This document shows positions 8,920 to 14,820 of a DNA stretch of 24,928 nt, piece by piece. Origin of the DNA: a virus; IMG/VR virus record IMGVR_UViG_3300032092_001756, positions 1 through 24,928 of that record. One strand, written 5' to 3'. Under the pieces are notes generated by a model. It was given only the letters and a program-made list of their open reading frames with translations. It did not search any database and was not told the DNA's origin. Each line of letters opens with the position of its first letter. The stretch's first letter is position 1. A program made the translations under genes and the position numbers.

Positions 8920-9608
8920 AACGTCTAGGTATACTTGGTGGCATGGGCCCGGCAGCTACTGCTGAATTTTACAGAAGACTAGTTGAGCAGACACCTGCAT
9001 CATACGATCAGGCCCATATACCCGTGATTATTTGGGCCGACCCTACAGTGCCCGATCGTAGTACCAGCTTGATGAATAGAAATGATCTTCCGTGGGAAAA
9101 ACTTAAAGCAGGTATATTAGGTCTTAAAAATGCAGGGTGCGACCGCATAGTAATACCATGTAACACAGCACATTTTTGGTACGATAGGATGAGTAAATTG
9201 GGAGTACCAATCATACATATTGTAGGTAGTGTAGCAGAAGAATTAAGGTTTTTGAAAATATACAGTGGTGCTATCGGGATCATAGGTACAAAAGCTACTA
9301 TGAGTTTGGGATTATATCAAAGTTATTTGAATGATCTCGGTTGGTCATGTATAACTCCTAGTACATATGAAATGGACACCTATGTGCAACCAGCAATTGA
9401 ATTAATAAAGTCAAATGATATTGAAGCCGCACATGACCTTTTAATGATTGCAATAGACAAGTTAATGTCGTACGGTGTAAAAGCTATAGTATTGGGTTGT
9501 ACAGAGATACCCCTAGCAATCAAAGAAACTCAATATAAAAATATTCCATTAATCAACAGCATTGATAGTTTGGTTAAGTTAGCCATAAAAGAGTTTGACA
9601 GACCGTAA
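8916..9608 (+). CDS. Aspartate/glutamate racemase family protein (PLP-independent)
   Basis: The 230-residue protein begins MKRLGILGGMGPAATAEFY, the standard start of aspartate racemases. The two catalytic cysteines are in place: C82 in IPCNTAH and C195 in LGCTEIP. The family interconverts L- and D-aspartate or glutamate by two-base proton transfer in the cytoplasm. Length and motifs indicate an active enzyme. Its start overlaps the preceding 20-codon ORF by 4 bases. The tmRNA promoter begins inside its last codons. In a phage, D-amino acids could affect peptidoglycan precursors or D-Asp metabolism. The nearby acidic-amino-acid-type receptor and symporter make a shared substrate plausible (inference). 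Confidence 0.92.
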   Translation: MKRLGILGGMGPAATAEFYRRLVEQTPASYDQAHIPVIIWADPTVPDRSTSLMNRNDLPWEKLKAGILGLKNAGCDRIVIPCNTAHFWYDRMSKLGVPIIHIVGSVAEELRFLKIYSGAIGIIGTKATMSLGLYQSYLNDLGWSCITPSTYEMDTYVQPAIELIKSNDIEAAHDLLMIAIDKLMSYGVKAIVLGCTEIPLAIKETQYKNIPLINSIDSLVKLAIKEFDRP

Positions 9609-9623
9609 GAATAAATATATAAT
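9595..9623 (+). promoter_or_regulatory. Perfect-consensus sigma70 promoter of the tmRNA gene
   Basis: TTGACA (9595-9600) and TATAAT (9618-9623) are separated by exactly 17 bases. Transcription should start near 9630, just ahead of the tmRNA acceptor piece. The -35 box lies inside the end of the racemase gene. Host RNA polymerase should read it without phage factors. Confidence 0.9.
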
Positions 9624-9694
9624 GTAAGTTATTGCTGTATGAAGCAAAGAGAAAAGTGTTCTGGACGGGGGTGCGAATCCCCCCAGGTCCACCA
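9624..9694 (+). ncRNA. ssrA: Permuted tmRNA, acceptor piece (3' domain, encoded first)
   Basis: This is the tRNA-like 3' part of a two-piece tmRNA. The T arm is GGGGG (9667-9671), loop TGCGAAT (9672-9678), CCCCC (9679-9683). The acceptor strand CAGGTCC (9684-9690) and an encoded ACCA end (9691-9694) follow. CAGGTCC pairs over 7 bp with GGGCCTG at 9810-9816, the start of the coding piece, with a G3-U70 wobble, the alanine identity element. GGAC directly before the T stem matches bacterial tmRNAs. Upstream, GCTGT (9634-9638) and TGTT (9657-9660) can pair with ACAGC (9852-9856) and AACA (9835-9838), consistent with helix P2. T-loop position 55 is G instead of U. The mature 5' end is not known; it lies after the promoter. 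Confidence 0.9.
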
Positions 9695-9708
9695 TAATAG
9701 GATTTAAC

Positions 9709-9822
9709 ATGGATGAAACGTATTCACTTTGGAAGTTTGTTAATGTAGATTGTGTCAACTACATTTGTATTAACAATTATTCCAAAAGACATGCTAGACG
9801 TATTATGATGGGCCTGACCTAG
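9709..9822 (+). CDS. Small ORF (37 aa) inside the tmRNA intervening segment
   Basis: ATG at 9709 has AGGA (9699-9702) six bases upstream and opens 37 codons (MDETYSLWKFVNV..., ending RRIMMGLT). Its TAG at 9820-9822 falls within the first bases of the tmRNA coding piece. The protein is unrecognised, with a basic end (SKRHARR). It sits between the two tmRNA pieces, where permuted genes normally have only a discarded spacer. It may be chance: the frame is short and it shares sequence with a stem-loop. Confidence 0.3.
   Translation: MDETYSLWKFVNVDCVNYICINNYSKRHARRIMMGLT
9737..9776 (+). other. Stem-loop in the tmRNA intervening segment
   Basis: TTGTTAATGTAG (9737-9748) pairs with CTAC (9759-9762) and, across a 6-base bulge, with ATTAACAA (9769-9776), closing a 10-base loop. 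An alternative register pairs AATGTAG directly with CTACATT. It lies centrally in the 115-base spacer (9695-9809) that must be removed to make the two mature pieces, so it could guide RNase processing. That role is inferred. Confidence 0.5.
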
Positions 9823-9991
9823 ATTCGACAGGGCAACAAGTAAATTAGTGGACAGCTCGGCAAAGCAGAAGCCGTAGGATTGGGGTCTCCCGATTGTAGA
9901 AGCAAAAAAAGTAAACGCAAACGACTCACAGTTCGCATTAGCTGCCTAAACTCAGCTTAGGGTAAGACATACCTCGTAACAGAAACTCACT
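9810..9991 (+). ncRNA. ssrA: Permuted tmRNA, coding piece with tag ANDSQFALAA
   Basis: The piece starts with GGGCCTGA and a D-loop-like AGATTCGACAGGG, matching the 5' end of standard tmRNA. The tag frame begins at a GCA resume codon (9917-9919) preceded by the typical AAAAAGTAAAC and reads ANDSQFALAA, stop TAA (9947-9949). The LAA end is the ClpXP degradation signal. Pseudoknot-like pairing lies before the tag: CGGC/GCCG (9858-9861 with 9871-9874) and ATTGGG/CCCGAT (9879-9884 with 9889-9894). A hairpin AGCTG/CAGCT (9940-9944 with 9953-9957) covers the stop codon as helix P5 does. The product frees stalled ribosomes and marks the truncated peptide, needing host SmpB and AlaRS. No T arm or CCA follows; these lie upstream at 9667-9694. 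The exact 3' end is uncertain. Confidence 0.92.
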
Positions 9992-10014
9992 AAAGGCTCT
10001 TCGGAGCCTTTTTT
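9992..10014 (+). terminator. Rho-independent terminator of the tmRNA gene
   Basis: AAAGGCTC (9992-9999), a TTCG tetraloop, and GAGCCTTT (10004-10011) form an 8-bp hairpin that runs into a T tract ending at 10014. Together with the promoter at 9595 it bounds an independent tmRNA transcription unit of about 385 bases. Confidence 0.93.
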
Positions 10015-10052
10015 AACGGATATATTGTCATATATTTGTCATCATATTCTAA

Positions 10053-10059
10053 ATAAATA
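10053..10059 (+). promoter_or_regulatory. ATAAATA late-promoter-like motif before the LpxH-like gene
   Basis: ATAAATA lies between the tmRNA terminator and the next gene, where a new transcript must begin. It resembles the T4 late promoter core. The ATG at 10064 is so close that an RNA made from it would be leaderless or nearly so. Motif evidence only. Confidence 0.3.
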
Positions 10060-10063
10060 CAAG

Positions 10064-10945
10064 ATGAAAACATACCGCTCAATCTTTGTTAGTGATGTGC
10101 ATCTTGGAACCAAAGACAGTCAAGCGGATAAGTTAAACAATTTTCTCAAACATAACTCATGTGATACATTGTATCTAGTGGGTGATATAATAGATGCATG
10201 GAAGATACAACAAAATCGTTGGCGTTGGAAACAAAGTCATACCAATGTTGTTCGTAGAGTATTAGGTCATGCCAAACGTGGAACTAGAGTAGTATTCATA
10301 GCAGGCAATCATGATGAATTTCTAAGACCAATGATACCATATGGATTTAGTTTTGGTTTAATAGAAATACACAATCAAATAGAGCACATAGGTGCAGATG
10401 GCAAACATTATTTAGTTACACATGGAGATTTGTTTGACGGTATTACACGACTAGCACCCTGGCTTAGTTTTTTAGGAGATAGGGCATATGATTTCATCTT
10501 GGGACTTAATACTAAATTTAATTGGTTGCGTCATCGCATGGGTTTTGGTTATTGGAGTCTTAGCCAGTATCTTAAGCAAAGGGTCAAAAAGGCAGTTGAC
10601 TTTATCTTCCAGTTTGAACGCAACCTCGTTGCTTACTGCAAAAAACGTGGATTTGACGGTGTGGTCTGCGGTCACATTCACCACGCTGAAATAAAAATCA
10701 TAGACGGCATAGTATATATGAATGATGGGGATTGGGTAGAGTCATGCACAGCACTCGTGGAACATCATGACGGACGATGGGAAATCATAACTTGGACTAA
10801 GGAGAAAGATAATGTGGATACTAATACTGATAGCAGTTCACGTGAACAATCCTCAGGACGTTCCGGGAAGAATAGAACTAACATTCAAAGATCAAGTAAG
10901 TTGCGAAATGACCCTGGCTTCAATGAAGTGGCAACTAAAATTTAA
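10064..10945 (+). CDS. LpxH-like UDP-2,3-diacylglucosamine diphosphatase family metallophosphoesterase
   Basis: The 293 residues contain every metal-binding motif of calcineurin-like phosphoesterases: DVHLG (11-15), GDIID (40-44), GNHDEF (81-86), THGD and GHIHH (203-207). The intervening text (RWRWKQSH, 'FLGDRAYDFILGLN', 'YWSLSQYLK', MNDGDWVESCTALVEHHDGRWEII) follows the LpxH-related family (COG2908). In bacteria this family cleaves UDP-diacylglucosamine in lipid A synthesis. I chose the ATG at 10064 because homology starts there; a TTG at 10025 in the same frame is less likely. Family similarity stops near residue 246. The remaining polar tail of about 47 residues overlaps another ORF in a different frame. 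With the glycosyltransferase downstream, a role in altering the host surface is plausible. Confidence 0.88.
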   Translation: MKTYRSIFVSDVHLGTKDSQADKLNNFLKHNSCDTLYLVGDIIDAWKIQQNRWRWKQSHTNVVRRVLGHAKRGTRVVFIAGNHDEFLRPMIPYGFSFGLIEIHNQIEHIGADGKHYLVTHGDLFDGITRLAPWLSFLGDRAYDFILGLNTKFNWLRHRMGFGYWSLSQYLKQRVKKAVDFIFQFERNLVAYCKKRGFDGVVCGHIHHAEIKIIDGIVYMNDGDWVESCTALVEHHDGRWEIITWTKEKDNVDTNTDSSSREQSSGRSGKNRTNIQRSSKLRNDPGFNEVATKI

Positions 10946-10982
10946 TAATTTTAAGGTAGAAGGCGTATGCAAAAAACAATAA
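10812..10982 (+). CDS. Small secreted or membrane protein (56 aa) overlapping two genes
   Basis: A 56-codon frame opens at ATG 10812 behind a strong Shine-Dalgarno sequence, AAGGAG (10799-10804). It overlaps the last 134 bases of the LpxH-like gene and the first 16 of the glycosyltransferase gene, in different frames. The product begins MWILILIAVHVNNPQ, like a short signal or anchor segment. It then has a 'DQVSCEMTLASMKWQLKFNNFKVEGVCKKQ'-type region whose two cysteines (31 and 53) could form a disulfide. I recall similar small phage proteins with this spacing but no assigned function. The Shine-Dalgarno site and the loss of family similarity in the LpxH-like tail here support it as a true gene. 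Confidence 0.6.
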   Translation: MWILILIAVHVNNPQDVPGRIELTFKDQVSCEMTLASMKWQLKFNNFKVEGVCKKQ

Positions 10983-11683
10983 GTGATAAAATTACTATAG
11001 TAGTGCCCTGTAAGAATGAAGAAAACTATATTCACTATCTACTAGACGCATTGCGTGGACAAGATATAAGCGACACTAGAATTATCATTGCTGATTGTTC
11101 AACTGACAATACTAGACAGGTCATAAAAGATAACAGTACAGGATTGAATGTTGAAATTATCGATGGTGGTCCTGTTTCACTTGCCAAGAACAATGGAGCA
11201 CGTCTAGTCACTACCCCATATATCTTATTCATTGATGCCGATGTTCGGTTCTTTAAGAATACTGTTATTCAAGATGCTGTTGACAAGATAGAATCCATGA
11301 ATTTGGATCTTATTGGATTGAATATAAAATGCTATGATAAGGACATACGAGCAAAGATTGGGTTCACTGCATTTAACTTAATCAATCACACATTAAAATT
11401 TGTTAGTCCGTTTGCTGTTGGTGCATTTATGTTAACTCGAAAAGATAAGTTTGAAGAATACGGCGGGTTCCCTGAAAACTTTTCAACAAGTGAAGACTAC
11501 TTTTTGTCCAGAAGATATAGTCCTAAAAAGTTTAGAATAATTAAACATCATTTTGGCCAAGACAGCCGCAGATTCAAGAAGATGGGTTACATGGGCATGG
11601 CCAAGTACCTGGTCAAGAACTTTGTTAATCGCAACAACCGAGCATATTGGGATAGTTTAGATTCTTCTAAATATTGGAGCTAG
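10967..11683 (+). CDS. Family 2 glycosyltransferase (GT-A fold)
   Basis: The 238-residue protein has the GT2 signature: ITIVVPCKNEENYIHYLLDAL at the N-terminus, IIIADCSTDNT, the metal/nucleotide motif DAD (90-92, in LFIDADVRF), and an acceptor-side acidic motif SEDYFLSRRY. Family members transfer a sugar from a nucleotide-sugar to a glycan or lipid. No membrane helices are evident beyond a weak hydrophobic patch near 145-155, so it is cytoplasmic or membrane-associated. It overlaps the 56-codon ORF by 16 bases and follows the LpxH-like gene closely. Candidate targets are LPS, virion proteins or modified phage DNA bases; the sequence does not decide. Confidence 0.9.
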   Translation: MQKTISDKITIVVPCKNEENYIHYLLDALRGQDISDTRIIIADCSTDNTRQVIKDNSTGLNVEIIDGGPVSLAKNNGARLVTTPYILFIDADVRFFKNTVIQDAVDKIESMNLDLIGLNIKCYDKDIRAKIGFTAFNLINHTLKFVSPFAVGAFMLTRKDKFEEYGGFPENFSTSEDYFLSRRYSPKKFRIIKHHFGQDSRRFKKMGYMGMAKYLVKNFVNRNNRAYWDSLDSSKYWS

Positions 11684-11746
11684 TATTTTACCCTTTTCTA
11701 TATCTTTTCCTTGACACGTGTATTATAATAATGAATAGGAGAATAT

Positions 11747-12196
11747 ATGTCACAGACACTAAAAAACTTAGAGTACGCACTTGCGGGTGAGAGCATGGCT
11801 CACATCAAGTATCGTTACTTTGCAAAACTTGCCCGAGCAGAGGGCTTTGAAGATGTTGCAAAACATTTTGAACATACAGCCGACCAAGAGATATTACATG
11901 CTTGGGGTCACTTAGAATTACTAATTGGTAAGCCAACTACAAAAGAATGCTTGGAAAAAGCAATTCAAGGTGAGACGGAAGAATTCACAAACATGTATCC
12001 TAACATGGAAGCCGATGCTATGATGGAAGGTGCTAATGAAGTGGCACAAGAAATGCGCGGGCAGATTGCTGAAAGTAAAGAACATGCTGAACAATTCGCA
12101 GCCGTGCTAGCAAAAGCACAGAAACGTTTTTCTGCATTGAAGCGAGTTGAAGAACGTCACGCTAATGCTTATAAACAAGTATTGGAGAATCTATAA
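11747..12196 (+). CDS. Rubrerythrin family di-iron protein
   Basis: The 149-residue helical protein carries the iron ligands of a ferritin-like four-helix bundle: E in ALAGESMAHIKY (about 15), E..H in EHTADQEILHAWGH (about 42-52), E in the third helix (NEVAQEMRGQIAESKEHAEQF) and E..H in RVEERHANAY. Rubrerythrins reduce hydrogen peroxide to water using electrons from rubredoxin. The usual C-terminal rubredoxin domain is absent here but is encoded by the next gene, whose ATG overlaps this stop (TAATG). A Shine-Dalgarno site (TAGGAG) precedes the start. The protein is cytoplasmic and would protect the infected cell from peroxide. Confidence 0.92.
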   Translation: MSQTLKNLEYALAGESMAHIKYRYFAKLARAEGFEDVAKHFEHTADQEILHAWGHLELLIGKPTTKECLEKAIQGETEEFTNMYPNMEADAMMEGANEVAQEMRGQIAESKEHAEQFAAVLAKAQKRFSALKRVEERHANAYKQVLENL

Positions 12197-12324
12197 TGGA
12201 ACATGTATGCGTAATCTGTGGTCATATCCACGATGAAGAACTAGAAGGTGTGTGGGAGGATCTTCCTGAAGACTTCCCTTGCCCAGAATGCGGTGGCTTT
12301 AAAGCTGACTACGAAGCAATCTAA
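12196..12324 (+). CDS. Rubredoxin-like iron protein (42 aa)
   Basis: The frame starts at the A of the rubrerythrin stop (TAATG) and encodes 42 residues. It has the rubredoxin pattern: CVIC (cysteines 5 and 8), a Gly-His-Ile pair of positions, 'WEDLPEDFPCPECG' (cysteines 29 and 32), and an acidic end. The four cysteines would bind one iron and carry single electrons. It is shorter than free rubredoxins (about 52 aa) because the loop between the knuckles is trimmed, as in the rubredoxin domain fused to rubrerythrin. One-base overlap implies translational coupling and roughly matched amounts, so the pair is a split version of classical rubrerythrin. Confidence 0.9.
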   Translation: MEHVCVICGHIHDEELEGVWEDLPEDFPCPECGGFKADYEAI

Positions 12325-12328
12325 GTTG

Positions 12329-13498
12329 ATGCTGAACAGTCCAATTAATACAAATTTTGGTTATTACTTATGCAACGGAGTATCATTCCAGTCAAAGATT
12401 GATGCTCTATTGTATTCTACTACAATTCAAAAACCAGTTGAATGGATCTTCCACCAAGACACCTTTTTAAAATATCCATGGCATATTGAACCATCTGAAA
12501 CACTTGACCAATTGTATGATCGTAGGTCACGTGAATTGCGTGAAAAATACGATTATGTAATTCTTAGCTACAGTGGTGGTGCTGACACTAATAATATATT
12601 AGAAAGTTTCATTAGACAGAACCTGCACATTGATGAAATTATCATCAATCACATGTCAAGTATAACAAAAAAAACTACGATCCTAGATCCAAACGTTAAG
12701 GCTAGTTGGAATTTTGCAGCCGAACATGAGTTGCAAGCAATACCTAGATTAAAATATATCCGCGACAAACTTCCTAAAACTAAAATAACAGAACTAGATG
12801 TAAGTGATATGGTGATAAATTCCATGAAGGAATTCGATGATGCTGATTGGGTATTACATCGTAATGGTCAATTGACAATTGGGCAACTGTTCAGATATAA
12901 CTATTTTCACTTTCGAGAAATTAAAAAGCAATTTGACAAAAATTTGAAGATAGGTATTATTGTAGGTGTAGACAAACCAAAAACTAAGATAAAATCAGAT
13001 AACAAGTTTTACATTTATTTTAACGACCTGACCACTAACATTGCAACTATAAACGACTTCAACGATGAATATACAAATACTACTGTAGAGTTGTTTTACT
13101 GGAGCATCGATTGCTTAGACTTGTTATGTAAACAAGCACATGTTATTAAAAAATGGTTAGAGAAAGCACCGGGAAGACAATACTATTGGAAAAATCCAGA
13201 TGCCAATGTTGTGCGATTATTTCATGAAAGGTGGTTAAGACCTTTAATATATACAACCTGGGATAACAACTGGTTCCAAGCAGACAAAGCCACTCAGTGG
13301 ATAAACTGTGAATTTGATTCGTGGTTTATGACTGATGATTCATTTGTTAGGGAAAGAGAATTGTGGAAAAGAGGAATTGATTTTTTAGAAAAAAATCTTT
13401 CTGATTTTGTAATTTACAAAAATGATAAACCAGAATACTTAAAACAATTTATACACGAATACTGTATTGGTACTATCAACAGTAAAATAATTATTTGA
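12329..13498 (+). CDS. PP-loop ATP pyrophosphatase-like protein
   Basis: This is a 389-residue protein. The PP-loop SGGADT (82-87, in VILSYSGGADTNNILE) identifies the adenine nucleotide alpha-hydrolase superfamily, whose members adenylate a substrate (asparagine synthase, QueC, tRNA thiolases, PAPS reductase). 'DEIIINH' after the next helix fits the fold. The rest (Trp/Tyr/Asn-rich, 'WLEKAPGRQYYWKNPD', C-terminal helices) matches no member I can name. I chose ATG 12329, 4 bases after the rubredoxin stop, over an in-frame ATG at 12248 that would run through the rubredoxin gene. No strong Shine-Dalgarno site is seen. Substrate unknown; base modification or an amide-forming reaction are both possible. 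Confidence 0.75.
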   Translation: MLNSPINTNFGYYLCNGVSFQSKIDALLYSTTIQKPVEWIFHQDTFLKYPWHIEPSETLDQLYDRRSRELREKYDYVILSYSGGADTNNILESFIRQNLHIDEIIINHMSSITKKTTILDPNVKASWNFAAEHELQAIPRLKYIRDKLPKTKITELDVSDMVINSMKEFDDADWVLHRNGQLTIGQLFRYNYFHFREIKKQFDKNLKIGIIVGVDKPKTKIKSDNKFYIYFNDLTTNIATINDFNDEYTNTTVELFYWSIDCLDLLCKQAHVIKKWLEKAPGRQYYWKNPDANVVRLFHERWLRPLIYTTWDNNWFQADKATQWINCEFDSWFMTDDSFVRERELWKRGIDFLEKNLSDFVIYKNDKPEYLKQFIHEYCIGTINSKIII

Positions 13499-13536
13499 AG
13501 TCGTCCTTTATTAAATAATTTAAAGAAAACGCTGAA

Positions 13537-14454
13537 ATGATACACACAATTAAAACACTATTTACAGCCGCGGCATTGACCATGTCCGGTTTAGCAGTTG
13601 CGACAGAGACAATTTCTATTGCATGGGGATTCAATATAGCTTCTAATCAAGCAACTACCTTACGACTTATCGCAGACGATGCAAACAAAACACAATCAAA
13701 ATACAATTTTATAATAGAAGCTAAACCGGGTGCGGGTGGTAGCATTGCCGCAAATCATATATTGCGTAATCCAAATACGACCCTAGTTGGAATGAGTTCT
13801 AGCTTTTTTATTAGACCCTCAATTGAAACAGTAGGAGTACATGATTTAGATAAGTTCAAGCCTATCTTAGTTCAAGGAACAGGAGCACCTCTATTCGTAG
13901 TAAGCAAAAAATATAAAAACATTAATGACTTATTAAAACTAGAAAATCCCAATGTAGGTATTAGTGGTGTAGGTAGTATATCTGATATGGTAGCAAATAC
14001 TCTTAAAGAAAAAAATCCTAACTTGAATATAGTTAATTTTAAGGGAATGATCGATGCCGCAGTTTCAGCCGCAGGTGGACACGTAGATGCGGCAATCACT
14101 ATTGTAGATGATGCTAAACCCATGATAGATGCTAAGGAGCTTAATGTCATCGGGTACACTGGCACTATAGACCTTAAAGAATATCCTGGCTTGCAACTAA
14201 CTAAATTTGGAATACAAGGTTCTGATAAGCTAGTTGCAAATTATGCTATTTTTGCATCCAATGACATGCCCAATGAAAAGTATATAGAAATTCATAACAT
14301 ATTGACTAAGTCCTCGAAGTCTGAAGTAGTACTAGCATCGTATAAAAAGGATTTAATTATTCCTTCTAATATAATATTGGAAAAATCTATAGATTGGTAT
14401 ACTTCTGAGCGACAGTACTGGAAAAACACCACAAGCAGATTAATTAAAAGATAA
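13537..14454 (+). CDS. Bug/TctC-type periplasmic solute-binding protein
   Basis: The 305-residue protein has a signal peptide (cleavage near AVA|TE, residue 22). Bug (tripartite tricarboxylate transporter receptor) features follow: KPGAGGSIAANHIL near residue 65, corresponding to the family's RPGAGG motif, then 'KPILVQGTGAPLFVVSKK', 'GISGVGSISDMVANTL', AAGGHVDAAI and 'IGYTG' toward the C-terminus. Bug proteins bind carboxylic or amino acids in the periplasm and are greatly expanded in Burkholderiales. The membrane partners TctA and TctB are not in the window. It is the second receptor without its own permease here; it could feed a host transporter or act as a scavenger or sensor. No strong Shine-Dalgarno site is seen. 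Confidence 0.85.
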   Translation: MIHTIKTLFTAAALTMSGLAVATETISIAWGFNIASNQATTLRLIADDANKTQSKYNFIIEAKPGAGGSIAANHILRNPNTTLVGMSSSFFIRPSIETVGVHDLDKFKPILVQGTGAPLFVVSKKYKNINDLLKLENPNVGISGVGSISDMVANTLKEKNPNLNIVNFKGMIDAAVSAAGGHVDAAITIVDDAKPMIDAKELNVIGYTGTIDLKEYPGLQLTKFGIQGSDKLVANYAIFASNDMPNEKYIEIHNILTKSSKSEVVLASYKKDLIIPSNIILEKSIDWYTSERQYWKNTTSRLIKR

Positions 14455-14467
14455 ACGAGGAATAAAC

Positions 14468-14770
14468 ATGAGCACAGAAGAAGACAAATTCAAACACTCT
14501 AAACGTCTACAAAAGGAAGAAAACGCTGTAAAAAAGCAAACCAAAATTGCCAAGGCACATGGTCTCACGGACAAAGACAAAGCAATTAAAGAACCGCATA
14601 GGTTAGCAAAACATCATGCTATGGATTGTGGTCAACCCGGTTGTGTGATGTGCGGTAATCCTCGCAAAACGCACAAAGATACACTAACTGCACAAGAGAA
14701 ACGAATGTTTCAGGATACTGAAAAGATTACAGATAAACATAGTAACGGTCTACCCAAATTTCTTGAATAA
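14468..14770 (+). CDS. Small basic protein with CxxxxCxxC zinc-type motif
   Basis: The 100-residue, highly charged protein is rich in Lys and His. Near residues 54-66 lies DCGQPGCVMCGNPRK, a cysteine cluster with a following Arg/Lys that could bind zinc together with the nearby HH pair. I recall 'C..C.NPRK' proteins in phages and bacteria but no firm function. The Shine-Dalgarno site is GAGGAA. It stands 13 bases after the Bug-type gene, probably in the same transcript. The C-terminal part (LTAQEKRMFQDTEK) looks helical. Confidence 0.7.
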   Translation: MSTEEDKFKHSKRLQKEENAVKKQTKIAKAHGLTDKDKAIKEPHRLAKHHAMDCGQPGCVMCGNPRKTHKDTLTAQEKRMFQDTEKITDKHSNGLPKFLE

Positions 14771-14806
14771 TATGGGTAAACCCAAGGTACTTTAGCCCCT
14801 CTTCTG

Positions 14807-14815
14807 TGCTATAAT
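14807..14815 (+). promoter_or_regulatory. Extended -10 element (TGCTATAAT)
   Basis: TGC-TATAAT gives an extended -10 box; no good -35 hexamer lies 16-18 bases upstream. Initiation would fall at about 14821-14822, on the ATG of the next gene. The same TGCTATAmT core recurs in both promoters before moxR. Confidence 0.55.
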
Positions 14816-14820
14816 GTAAC

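Noticed and set aside
9624-9694. Ordinary tRNA gene ending in ACCA
   Set aside because: There is a T arm and an acceptor 3' strand but no anticodon arm or 5' acceptor strand upstream. The 5' strand lies at 9810-9816, so it is a tmRNA piece.
10025-10063. TTG start for the LpxH-like gene
   Set aside because: The added 13 residues have no family match; homology begins at ATG 10064.
11711-11729. TTGACA and TATAAT close together before the rubrerythrin gene
   Set aside because: Only 7 bases separate them, and neither has a partner box at 16-18 bases. Not called as a promoter, though the -10 alone could work weakly.
12248-12328. Longer N-terminus of the PP-loop protein from ATG 12248
   Set aside because: It would read through the rubredoxin gene in another frame. 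The in-frame ATG at 12329, right after the rubredoxin stop, is more sensible.
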